Assembly: GCA_023444765.1 (NCBI GenBank)
Contig: JAEXLY010000100.1
Span: 1-15,124, forward strand
Source: Pseudomonadota bacterium
GTDB taxonomy: Bacteria; Pseudomonadota; Gammaproteobacteria; Xanthomonadales; Xanthomonadaceae
Reading direction: 5' to 3'
DNA: 15,124 bases
A model generated the notes under the pieces. It had not been told where the DNA came from, searched no databases, and was given only the letters and a program-made list of their open reading frames with translations. A program made the position numbers and the translations under genes. Shown here in pieces: positions 1 to 6,977 of the stretch (position 1 is its first letter; every line of letters begins with the position of its first letter).

Positions 1-615
1 CCCCTCCTTGGCGTCGGTCAGTGCCTTGCGCCGGTCGCCGGCGCACCACACCGACACCATCAGCCGGTAATCCGGGGAATCGATGCCCATGCGGGGGAAG
101 GCCAGGTACTCGATGGCGATGCCGCGCTTGTTGTACTCGGCGATGTCCTGGTGCAGGCGCCGGCAGTAGCCGCACTCGACGTCGGTGAACACGCTGACGG
201 TGTACCGGGGATTGGCCGGCGCGAACACGATGCGCTCGCTGGCCGGGACCGCCGCCAGCAGGCGGCGCCGCACTTCGGCGACCCCCGCCTGGCTGAGGTC
301 GCGCCTGGCCTGGATGTCGAACAGGCTGCCCTGCAGCAGGTAGCGTCCGTCGTCGCTGACGTAGAGCGCCTGCCCGCCGACGATGACTTCCTGGAAGCCT
401 TCCAGCGGCGAGGCCGAGATCGCGTCGATGCGGATGTCCGGATTGATCGATTCGATGGCCTGGCGGGCGCGGTCGCCAGCCGTGCCCGGCGTGGTCTCGA
501 TCCGCTCGACCGGCTCGGCGGCAGGCTGCATGGCCTGCGCCGCGTCATCGTCGGGCGCCTGGGCGCAGGCCGACAGGCTGGCGGCGCAGAGGACGGAGAT
601 CAGCAGGCTTCGCAT
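1..615 (-). CDS. dsbC: DsbC-type thiol:disulfide isomerase (C-terminus outside window)
   Basis: Periplasmic protein-disulfide isomerase that reshuffles wrong disulfides and is normally kept reduced by DsbD. Seen: 205 codons read in one frame to the window edge, so the C-terminus is missing. Residues 1-17 are a short basic and hydrophobic signal ending in Leu-Ser-Ala-Cys, a lipobox, so the protein may be a lipoprotein with Cys17 acylated. A flexible Ala/Pro/Asp linker follows. Residues about 45-110 fit the DsbC dimerisation domain, with the pattern GRYLLQGSLFDI. A thioredoxin-like domain begins near 135 with the active site Cys148-Gly-Tyr-Cys151. Cys191 fits the first cysteine of the second, structural disulfide. 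An ATG at 624, three codons upstream, is an equally possible start; neither has a good ribosome-binding site. It lies downstream of asnB on the same strand but 113+ bases away, so it is probably transcribed separately. Family assignment is firm; the lipoprotein idea is inference. Confidence 0.9.
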   Translation of the reverse strand, partial: MRSLLISVLCAASLSACAQAPDDDAAQAMQPAAEPVERIETTPGTAGDRARQAIESINPDIRIDAISASPLEGFQEVIVGGQALYVSDDGRYLLQGSLFDIQARRDLSQAGVAEVRRRLLAAVPASERIVFAPANPRYTVSVFTDVECGYCRRLHQDIAEYNKRGIAIEYLAFPRMGIDSPDYRLMVSVWCAGDRRKALTDAKEG

Positions 616-659
616 CGGGGGCATGGGCTCGGCGCCGGGCGCATTCGCGGAAAGGCCGC

Positions 660-665
660 ATTGTC
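660..665 (-). promoter_or_regulatory. Possible -10 element for dsbC
   Basis: Reading the minus strand, GACAAT lies about 35-45 bases before the two candidate dsbC starts, which would give a short leader. No convincing -35 box sits 16-18 bases further upstream, so this is only a weak candidate. The rest of the 616-737 gap shows no clear terminator for asnB. Confidence 0.25.
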
Positions 666-737
666 GCATGACGGGCCACGTCGCCCGCCGTAGGGACGGG
701 CACCCGGTGCGGCCCCGTTCAATCCCCCGCGCCGGCG

Positions 738-2459
738 TCAGGGCGACGCCAGCGCCTGGTCGTGCACGCCGGCCACCGCGCGACCCGAGGGGTCGGCCAT
801 CGCCGCGAAGCTTGCGTCCCACGCGATCGCCGCCGGCGAGGAGCATGCGATCGACTTTCCGCCGGGGACGGTCTCGGCGCAGGCGGTGCCCGGATAGAAC
901 TGCTCGAACAGCGTGCGGTAGTGGTAGGCCTCCTTGGTCTGCGGCGGATTGACCGGGAAGCGCCTGGCGGCGGCAGCCAGTTCGCGGTCGCTCACCTGCG
1001 CCTCGGCGTGGGCCTTGAGGCCGTCGATCCAGCCATAGCCGACGCCATCGCTGAACTGCTCCTTCTGCCGCCACAGGATGGCCTCGGGCAGGTAACCCTC
1101 GAAAGCTTCGCGCAAGACGCCCTTCTCCATCCGCTGCGGTCCGGCGTCGCCGCGCAGGACCATCTTGTAGCGCGCGTCCATGCGCATCGCCACGTCCAGG
1201 AACTCGCGGTCGAGGAACGGCACGCGCGGCTCCACGCCCCAGGCCATCATCGACTTGTTGGCGCGCAGGCAGTCGTAGTTGTGCAGGGCGTCGAGCTTGC
1301 GCACCAGTTCCTCGTGGAACTCGCGCGCATCGGGCGCCTTGTGGAAGTACAGGTAGCCGCCGAAGATCTCGTCGCTGCCTTCGCCCGAGAGCACCATCTT
1401 CACTCCCATCGCCTTGATCCGGCGCGCCAGCAGGTACATCGGCGTGGAGGCGCGGATGGTGGTGACGTCGTAGGTCTCGACGTGGCGGATCACCTCGGGC
1501 AGCGCGTCCAGGCCCTCCTGCAGGGTGTAGGTGAAGCCGTGGTGCACCGTGCCGAGCATCCCGGCCGCGACTTCGGCCGCGGCCAGGTCGGGCGAACCCT
1601 CAAGGCCGATGGCGAACGAGTGCAGCCGCGGCCACCAGGCTTCGGTCCTGTCGCCGTCCTCGACGCGGTGGCGGGCGTAGCGCGCGGCCACTGCGGCCAC
1701 CAGCGAGGAATCCAGCCCGCCGGACAGCAGTACGCCATAGGGCACGTCGGTCATCAGCTGGCGATGGACCGCCGCCTCGAACGCTTCGCGCAGCTCCCGC
1801 GCCGATACCTGCACGCCCTCCACCGCCGCGTAGTCCCGCCATGGCCGCTCGTAGTAGCGGTGCATCGCGCCCTGCGGGCCGTCTCCCGCGCCGGCAGCCG
1901 ACCACTCGTACCAGTGCCCTGGCGGAAACTGCGCCACGTCGGCGCAGATGGGCGCCAGGGCCTTCATCTCCGAGGCCACGCACAGGCGCCCCTCGCGGTC
2001 GTGGCCCCAGTACAGCGGCACCACGCCGATCGGATCGCGCGCGACCAGCACGCGCTGGCGGGCGGCGTCCCACAGCGCGAAGGCGAAGATCCCGTTGATG
2101 CGGTTGAGGAACGAGGCCGGCTCGTCCTCGCGGTACAGCGCATTGATCACCTCGCAGTCCGAGCCGGTCTGGAAGGCGTAGTCGTGGCGCAGCTCGGCCT
2201 TGAGTTCACGATGGTTGTAGATCTCGCCATTGACCGCCAGCACCTGGGTGCCGTCGGCCGAGCACAGCGGCTGCGATCCGCCCGCCGGGTCGACGATGGC
2301 CAGGCGCTCGTGCACGAGGATGGCCCCCTGGTCGAGATGGATCCCGCTCCAGTCCGGGCCGCGATGGCGCTGGCGCTGGGACAACGCCAGCGACTGCCGG
2401 CGCAGGGCCGCGATATCGTCGCCGGGCTGCAGCCCGAAGATGCCGAAGATCGAACACAT
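738..2459 (-). CDS. asnB: Glutamine-hydrolysing asparagine synthetase B
   Basis: Makes asparagine from aspartate, using glutamine-derived ammonia and ATP (to AMP and PPi), in the cytoplasm; 573 residues against 554 for E. coli AsnB. The start at 2459 is fixed by the family rule that Cys2 becomes the N-terminal nucleophile: the protein begins Met-Cys-Ser-Ile-Phe-Gly. The open frame extends upstream but would bury that cysteine. Glutaminase domain (1-~200): Cys2, Arg52, Asn78-Gly-Glu80 and Asp101 are present. Synthetase domain: PP-loop SGGLDSS at 246-252, LSGEGSDEIFGGY at 358-370, WRQKEQFSDG at 463-472. The C-terminal ~20 residues look like a variable tail. No strong Shine-Dalgarno is visible before the ATG. 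Upstream lie an intrinsic terminator and an Asn-rich leader frame, suggesting control by attenuation. It is divergent from the ABC1 kinase gene. Identity is very secure. Confidence 0.97.
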   Translation of the reverse strand: MCSIFGIFGLQPGDDIAALRRQSLALSQRQRHRGPDWSGIHLDQGAILVHERLAIVDPAGGSQPLCSADGTQVLAVNGEIYNHRELKAELRHDYAFQTGSDCEVINALYREDEPASFLNRINGIFAFALWDAARQRVLVARDPIGVVPLYWGHDREGRLCVASEMKALAPICADVAQFPPGHWYEWSAAGAGDGPQGAMHRYYERPWRDYAAVEGVQVSARELREAFEAAVHRQLMTDVPYGVLLSGGLDSSLVAAVAARYARHRVEDGDRTEAWWPRLHSFAIGLEGSPDLAAAEVAAGMLGTVHHGFTYTLQEGLDALPEVIRHVETYDVTTIRASTPMYLLARRIKAMGVKMVLSGEGSDEIFGGYLYFHKAPDAREFHEELVRKLDALHNYDCLRANKSMMAWGVEPRVPFLDREFLDVAMRMDARYKMVLRGDAGPQRMEKGVLREAFEGYLPEAILWRQKEQFSDGVGYGWIDGLKAHAEAQVSDRELAAAARRFPVNPPQTKEAYHYRTLFEQFYPGTACAETVPGGKSIACSSPAAIAWDASFAAMADPSGRAVAGVHDQALASP

Positions 2460-2507
2460 GGGAAGTGGCTCCAGTGGAAGGATGGATCGCGACCGGCGCC
2501 CGATACG

Positions 2508-2538
2508 AAAAAAGCCCGCATCCTGCGATGCGGGCTTT
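2508..2538 (-). terminator. Intrinsic terminator in the asnB leader (candidate attenuator)
   Basis: On the asnB strand a perfect 12-bp stem (AAAGCCCGCATC with GATGCGGGCTTT, loop GCAG) runs into six U residues, with about 50 bases left before the asnB ATG. The U tract is on the asnB strand only, so it is oriented to stop transcription entering asnB. No full-size gene ends upstream of it on this strand, because the next gene (from 2784) is divergent. A terminator here therefore makes sense mainly as a regulated attenuator. The hairpin and U run are seen directly; the attenuator role is inference. Confidence 0.85.
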
Positions 2539-2542
2539 CGCG

Positions 2543-2562
2543 TTCCGGGCGAGGCCCCGGAA
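2543..2562 (-). promoter_or_regulatory. Spacer hairpin between leader stop and terminator
   Basis: A 7-bp perfect stem, TTCCGGG with CCCGGAA around a six-base loop, begins three bases after the leader stop codon and ends four bases before the terminator stem. It could act as a pause hairpin, or as the internal arm inside an antiterminator formed between leader codons 26-28 and the terminator 5' arm. The role is inferred; GC-rich DNA makes short stems common. Confidence 0.5.
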
Positions 2563-2565
2563 GGG

Positions 2566-2661
2566 TTACGCCTGGTTGCAGCCCGCTGCGCGCGCACGAT
2601 TGCCCGCCGCATTGGAAATGCGGTTGACCGAACGTGCGTTGCGGTGGAAGGGCCTTGCCAT
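2566..2661 (-). CDS. Candidate Asn-rich leader peptide upstream of asnB
   Basis: A 31-codon frame, ATG at 2661 to TAA at 2566, lies just before the terminator in the asnB leader. It contains five Asn codons (8 AAC, 13 AAC, 17 AAT, 21 AAT, 29 AAC), 16% of residues, where a GC-rich proteome would give about one. Ala and Arg are also frequent but are expected at this base composition. The frame stays open upstream to an ATG at 2781, but that extension has no Asn and overlaps the divergent gene's start. A hairpin within the frame (2623-2617 with 2613-2607) overlaps Asn17. Codons 26-28 (GCGGGCT) are exactly complementary to AGCCCGC in the 5' arm of the terminator. By analogy with the trp and his leaders, slow translation at Asn codons would free this strand and prevent termination. 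No Shine-Dalgarno is seen; a candidate promoter places the transcript start at or near the ATG. Function is inferred. Confidence 0.65.
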   Translation of the reverse strand: MARPFHRNARSVNRISNAAGNRARAAGCNQA

Positions 2662-2667
2662 GGAGCG

Positions 2668-2696
2668 ACCGTAATGGAGGCCCCGGGGCTTTGCAA
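2668..2696 (-). promoter_or_regulatory. Candidate asnB leader promoter
   Basis: On the minus strand TTGCAA (2696-2691), a 17-base spacer and TACGGT (2673-2668) form a moderate sigma-70-like promoter. The -10 ends six bases before the leader ATG at 2661, so the predicted transcript start is at or next to that ATG, giving a leaderless leader-peptide mRNA. The -10 matches only three consensus bases, so this is a candidate. Confidence 0.4.
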
Positions 2697-2715
2697 CGGT
2701 TGCAGACACAACCGT
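2696..2715. promoter_or_regulatory. 20-bp dyad, possible operator between asnB and the ABC1 kinase gene
   Basis: ACGGTTG, six bases, CAACCGT: seven-base perfect inverted arms. The dyad abuts the candidate asnB -35 and lies about 70 bases before the divergent gene. A second small dyad (TGCAA, three bases, TTGCA) overlaps it at 2692-2704. The geometry fits a dimeric regulator site, but no regulator can be named from sequence. Confidence 0.35.
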
Positions 2716-2783
2716 CACCGGAGCGCCTGAATACTCCCGGGCGGGCTGGCCGGGGGCCGGCCGCCAGCCAAGGGCGAGCACTC

Positions 2784-4457
2784 GTGAACGACACCATCCA
2801 GCGGCTTTCGCGCACCTCCCAGATCATGGCCATGTTCGCCCGCTACCGGCGCGCGGGCATCATGACCGGCTTCGATCTGGGCGAGATGCGCGAGGACGAA
2901 GAAGCCGACGTGGAGGCCGATGCGCTGGCCGAGCGGTTCGTAACCGACCTGGAAGCCATGGGCCCGGCGTTCGTGAAGCTGGGACAGGCGTTGTCCACCC
3001 GCCCCGACCTCGTGCCGGCCAGCTGGATCACCGCGCTCGAGCGCACCCAGGACGACGCCACGCCCGCGCCGGTGGGCGACATCGAGGCCCTGCTCGAGCG
3101 CGAGCTTGGCGTCCGCGCGAGCAAGGTGTTCTCCGAGATCGATCCGCAGCCGATGGCCGCCGCCTCGCTCGCCCAGGTGCATCGCGCCGTCCTGCACGAC
3201 GGCCGCGTGGTGGCGCTGAAGATCCAGCGCCCCGACGTGGCCGGCGCGGTCCGCAGCGACCTCGACGTGCTGGCGCGCCTGGCCGGCACCGCCGACTCGC
3301 TGACCGATGCCGGCCGGCGCCTGCGCCTGGCCGACTGGATCGGCGAGTTCCGCAAGGCCATGATCAACGAACTCGACTACCGGATCGAGGCAGAGAACCT
3401 CGACCGCTTCGGCCGGCACCTGGAGGGCTACCCCCTGCTGCGCGTGCCCAAGCCGCTGTGGGACTACGTCACCCCGCGGCTGCTGGTGATGGACTGGATC
3501 GACGGCATCAACGTCACCCGCATCAGCGGACTGCGCCGCACGGAGCAGGACACCCTGCCGGCCACCCGGCAGCTGCTGTGCGCCTACCTCGACCAGGTGT
3601 TCGTGCATGGCGACATCCACGCCGATCCGCACCCGGGCAACGTGCTGCTCGGGCCGGACGGGCGCATCGCGCTGATCGACCTGGGCATGGTGGCCACGAT
3701 TCCGCCACGCCAGCGCGAGCACCTGCTCAAGCTGGTGTTTGCCGCCGTGGACGGCCGCGGCGAGGACGTGGCACGCGAACTGGTGGTGCTGGGCACGCGA
3801 CTGGAGGATTTCGACGAGGCGGCCTACGTGCGCGAGATCTCGCAGGTCGTCGCCCGCTACGCCAGCACCACGCGCCGCGCCTCCGAAGGCCGCATGGTGC
3901 TCGACCTGGTGCGGCGCGCGACCGAATGCGGCCTGCGGACGCCGCCGGAGATCAGCCTGCTCGGCAAGACCCTGCTCAACCTGGAGCGCGTGGTCGATGC
4001 GCTGGCGCCGGAACTGGATATCCGCGAGCAGATCGAATCGCACCTGCAGTCGCTGATGCGCGACCGGATGCGCAAGGCGCTGTCGCCGGCCAATCTCGCC
4101 ACCGAGGCGCTGGAGCTGCAGGAGCTGGTGCGCGACGCACCGCGCAAGCTGTCGGACACGCTGTCGCTGCTGGCGGCCAACCGCATGCAGGTGCGGCTGG
4201 CGGGACTGGACGATTCGCGACTGATGGAGAACCTGCAGAAGATCGCCAACCGCATCGCCTCGGCCGTGGTGATCGCCGCGCTGCTGCTCTCGTCCACCCA
4301 GCTGATGCGCCTGGACGTGGGACCGACGATGTTCGGCTATCCGGCGCTGGCGGTGCTGATGTTCGTGACCGCCGCGATCCTGGGCATCACGCTGGTGGTC
4401 AGCGCCATGCGCTACGACCGGCGGGCGCGGCCACTGGAGCGGATCGGCACGGAGTAG
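2784..4457 (+). CDS. ABC1/UbiB (AarF) family atypical kinase
   Basis: Membrane-linked atypical kinase/ATPase of the UbiB-COQ8-AarF family, which supports ubiquinone synthesis. With the GTG start it is 557 residues, close to the usual ~550. The start at 2784 is chosen because coding character begins there and the frame further upstream is Pro/Arg-rich and unlike the family; a purine-rich stretch precedes it. Seen in order: KLGQ at 65-68, Ala-rich loop AAAS at 125-128 followed by LAQVH, lysine in VALKIQRP (146), NELDYRIEAEN at 195-205, HADPHPGN at 279-286, and DLG at 299-301. Two hydrophobic helices at about 491-508 and 517-540 form the C-terminal membrane anchor. The HADPHPGN and DLGM wording is closer to generic AarF/ABC1 proteins than to E. 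coli UbiB as I recall it, so the symbol ubiB is withheld. It is divergent from asnB and convergent with dapE. Family is secure; exact substrate role is not. Confidence 0.93.
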   Translation: MNDTIQRLSRTSQIMAMFARYRRAGIMTGFDLGEMREDEEADVEADALAERFVTDLEAMGPAFVKLGQALSTRPDLVPASWITALERTQDDATPAPVGDIEALLERELGVRASKVFSEIDPQPMAAASLAQVHRAVLHDGRVVALKIQRPDVAGAVRSDLDVLARLAGTADSLTDAGRRLRLADWIGEFRKAMINELDYRIEAENLDRFGRHLEGYPLLRVPKPLWDYVTPRLLVMDWIDGINVTRISGLRRTEQDTLPATRQLLCAYLDQVFVHGDIHADPHPGNVLLGPDGRIALIDLGMVATIPPRQREHLLKLVFAAVDGRGEDVARELVVLGTRLEDFDEAAYVREISQVVARYASTTRRASEGRMVLDLVRRATECGLRTPPEISLLGKTLLNLERVVDALAPELDIREQIESHLQSLMRDRMRKALSPANLATEALELQELVRDAPRKLSDTLSLLAANRMQVRLAGLDDSRLMENLQKIANRIASAVVIAALLLSSTQLMRLDVGPTMFGYPALAVLMFVTAAILGITLVVSAMRYDRRARPLERIGTE

Positions 4458-4467
4458 GCCCCCGGGG

Positions 4468-4495
4468 GGCCATCGCCCGCCGCCGGGCGACGGCC
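4468..4495. terminator. GC-rich hairpin between convergent genes
   Basis: In the 100-base gap between the kinase gene and dapE, GGCC-A-TCGCCCG pairs with CGGGCGA-C-GGCC around a four-base loop: 11 base pairs with one mismatch. There is no T run on either side, so it is not a standard intrinsic terminator. It may stabilise both 3' ends or assist termination. The rest of the gap is GC-rich with nothing else evident. Confidence 0.35.
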
Positions 4496-4557
4496 ACGGC
4501 CCGGCGTCGCCATCATGCGCCGCGCGTCAGGCCGGCCCGGCCACCGGCGCGCTGGCC

Positions 4558-5700
4558 TCAGGCATCGTCCCCGTGCGGCAACAGCCGCTCGATCAACTGC
4601 AGGTAGAGGCCGGGTAGTGCCTCGAGGTCGGCCACGCGCACGTGTTCGTCCACCTGGTGGATGCTGGCGTTGACCGGGCCGATCTCGATGCACTGCGCCC
4701 CCAGCGGAGCGATGAAGCGCGCGTCCGAGGTGCCGCCGCCGGTGCTCTCCTCCGGCGCCGCGCCGGCGAAGCCCGCCAGCAATTCGCGCGCGGCCTTGCG
4801 CAGCGTGCCTTCCGGGGTGTGGAAGGGTTCGCCGCTGCGGTGCCAGCGCAGCGTGTGGTCCAGGCCATGGCGGTCGAGCAGCGCGGAAACCTCGGCCTCG
4901 AGCGCGTCGGCGGTCCAGTGTGGGTTGTAGCGCAGATTGAACTGCACCTGCAGTTCGCCGGGGATGACGTTACCCGCGCCCGTGCCGGCCTGGATGTTGG
5001 ACACCTGCAGGCTGGTCGGCGGAAAGCTGTCGTAGCCCGCGTCCCAGACGCGCGTGGCCAGTTCGGCCAGCGCCGGGGCGGCGAGATGGATCGGATTTCG
5101 CGCCTTGTCCGGGTAGGCCACGTGCCCTTGTACGCCGCGTACGGTCAGCGTAGCCGACAGGCTGCCGCGACGCCCGACGCGCAGCAGGTCGCCCAGGCGC
5201 GCGGTCGAGGACGGCTCGCCGGTGATGCACCAGTCGATGCGGGTCCCGCGTTCGCGGAACAGCCGCGCCACGCGGCGCACGCCGTCGATGGCATCGCCCT
5301 CCTCGTCCGAGGTCAGCAGCAGGGCCACGGTGCCCGGGTGGTCCGGATACGCGGCGACGAAGCGTTCCAGCGCCACCACGAAGGCGGCGACGCTGCCCTT
5401 CATGTCGGCCGCGCCGCGTCCGTAGAGCGCGCCGTCCCGCACCTGCGGCGTGAACGGGTCGCTGCTCCAGGCCTCGAGGGGTCCCGGCGGCACCACGTCG
5501 GTGTGGCCGAGCAGCACCAGCACCGGCGCTCCGGCGCCGTGCGTGGCCCAGAGGTTGTCGACTTCGCCGAAACGCAGCGATTCCACCGCGAAACCGGCGC
5601 GTTGCAGCCGTTCGGCCACCAGCGCCTGGCAGCCGCCATCGTCGGGCGTCACCGATACGCGCGATATCAGCGCGCAGGCAAGATCCAGGACCTCGCTCAC
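4558..5700 (-). CDS. dapE: Succinyl-diaminopimelate desuccinylase
   Basis: Zinc-dependent M20-family hydrolase that splits N-succinyl-LL-diaminopimelate into succinate and LL-diaminopimelate, for lysine and cell-wall peptide. It is 380 residues against 375 for E. coli. The GTG at 5700 is chosen because it starts the family N-terminus (VSEVLDLACALI) and lies four bases after the stop of the upstream gene; upstream codons in this frame are the shadow of that gene. Metal and catalytic residues are all visible: His66 and Asp68 in GHTDVVPPG, Asp99 in GRGAADMKG, Glu133-Glu134 in TSDEEGD, Glu162 in GEPSS, and His348 in NASIHQVDEH. STGGGTSDARF precedes the last His. It is the last gene of the minus-strand cluster, with short spacing suggesting translational coupling. 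Identity is secure. Confidence 0.97.
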   Translation of the reverse strand: MSEVLDLACALISRVSVTPDDGGCQALVAERLQRAGFAVESLRFGEVDNLWATHGAGAPVLVLLGHTDVVPPGPLEAWSSDPFTPQVRDGALYGRGAADMKGSVAAFVVALERFVAAYPDHPGTVALLLTSDEEGDAIDGVRRVARLFRERGTRIDWCITGEPSSTARLGDLLRVGRRGSLSATLTVRGVQGHVAYPDKARNPIHLAAPALAELATRVWDAGYDSFPPTSLQVSNIQAGTGAGNVIPGELQVQFNLRYNPHWTADALEAEVSALLDRHGLDHTLRWHRSGEPFHTPEGTLRKAARELLAGFAGAAPEESTGGGTSDARFIAPLGAQCIEIGPVNASIHQVDEHVRVADLEALPGLYLQLIERLLPHGDDA

Positions 5701-5704
5701 CGGA

Positions 5705-6067
5705 TCATCCCTGCGCCACGCCGAAACGCCGTTTGAAACCGTTGTCGGTGAAGCCCTGGGTGACCTGGCCATCCTCCGTCGCCACCACCGGCCGCCGGAT
5801 GAGCTGCGGGTACTCGCGCAGCAGCAGCTTCCATTCCGCGTCGCTGGCCGCGGCCCTGCGGTTCTCGGGCAGCTGCCGCCACGTGGTCGAGGACTTGTTG
5901 ACCATCGCGGAGAAGCCACCCAGCTTGCTTGCCCATTCGACCAGGGTTTCGGGCGTGGGCTTTTGCTCGCGGTAGTCGACGAAACGGTGGGAGATGCCGA
6001 AACGGTCGAGCCATCTGGTGGCCTTGCGGCAGGTATCGCAATTCTTCAATCCGTAGAGCGTGGTCAT
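5705..6067 (-). CDS. ArsC/Spx-like thioredoxin-fold protein (YffB type)
   Basis: A small ArsC-family protein of 120 residues, near the usual ~115-120. The N-terminal strand and redox loop read LYGLKNCDTC, with Cys10 at the position of the ArsC catalytic cysteine and Cys13 making a CxxC. The middle has NKSSTTWR and the C-terminal part has PQLIRRPV, both typical of the YffB/Spx branch. E. coli yffB also directly precedes dapE, so the neighbourhood supports a YffB-like protein rather than a true arsenate reductase; the biochemical role of YffB is not established. The ATG at 6067 overlaps a nine-codon frame (6090-6064) as ATGA, but that frame has no evident significance. It lies 61 bases after dapD and four bases before the dapE start, so it is probably co-transcribed. 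Confidence 0.9.
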   Translation of the reverse strand: MTTLYGLKNCDTCRKATRWLDRFGISHRFVDYREQKPTPETLVEWASKLGGFSAMVNKSSTTWRQLPENRRAAASDAEWKLLLREYPQLIRRPVVATEDGQVTQGFTDNGFKRRFGVAQG

Positions 6068-6128
6068 GCGTTGTTCCGGTTCCGGGCCATGTCGGCCAGG
6101 GCGATGCGGCGCGCGTCGGCGTGCGGGA

Positions 6129-6973
<845 letters not shown>

Positions 6974-6977
<4 letters not shown>

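Noticed and set aside
2511..2538. Reading the 12-bp stem as a plus-strand terminator.
   Set aside because: On the plus strand only three T residues follow and no plus-strand gene ends there; the six-base U run is on the asnB strand.
762..2627. Long plus-strand open frame opposite asnB, and similar long antisense frames over glnD (6956-9646), map/rpsB/tsf (9712-12714) and the cyclase gene (14277-12688).
   Set aside because: Mirror frames that arise from codon bias in high-GC genes; the translations are His/Arg/Gly-rich with no recognisable domain, while the opposite strand encodes well-known proteins.
2460..2711. In-frame upstream extension of asnB (84 extra codons).
   Set aside because: It would bury the essential N-terminal Cys2 of class II glutaminases and runs through the terminator; its composition is not protein-like.
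2634..2783. Upstream extension of the ABC1 kinase frame (50 codons).
   Set aside because: Low-complexity Pro/Gly/Arg sequence unlike the family, overlapping the asnB leader on the other strand; GTG at 2784 fits better.
4458..4557. Possible small gene between the kinase gene and dapE.
   Set aside because: No start with a ribosome-binding site and no protein-like frame; only a GC hairpin is seen.
6064..6090. Nine-codon frame (Met-Ala-Arg-Asn-Arg-Asn-Asn-Ala-stop) overlapping the start of the ArsC-like gene as ATGA, with three Asn codons.
   Set aside because: Too short, with no terminator or alternative hairpin beside it and no ribosome-binding site; most likely chance, despite resembling the Asn-rich asnB leader.
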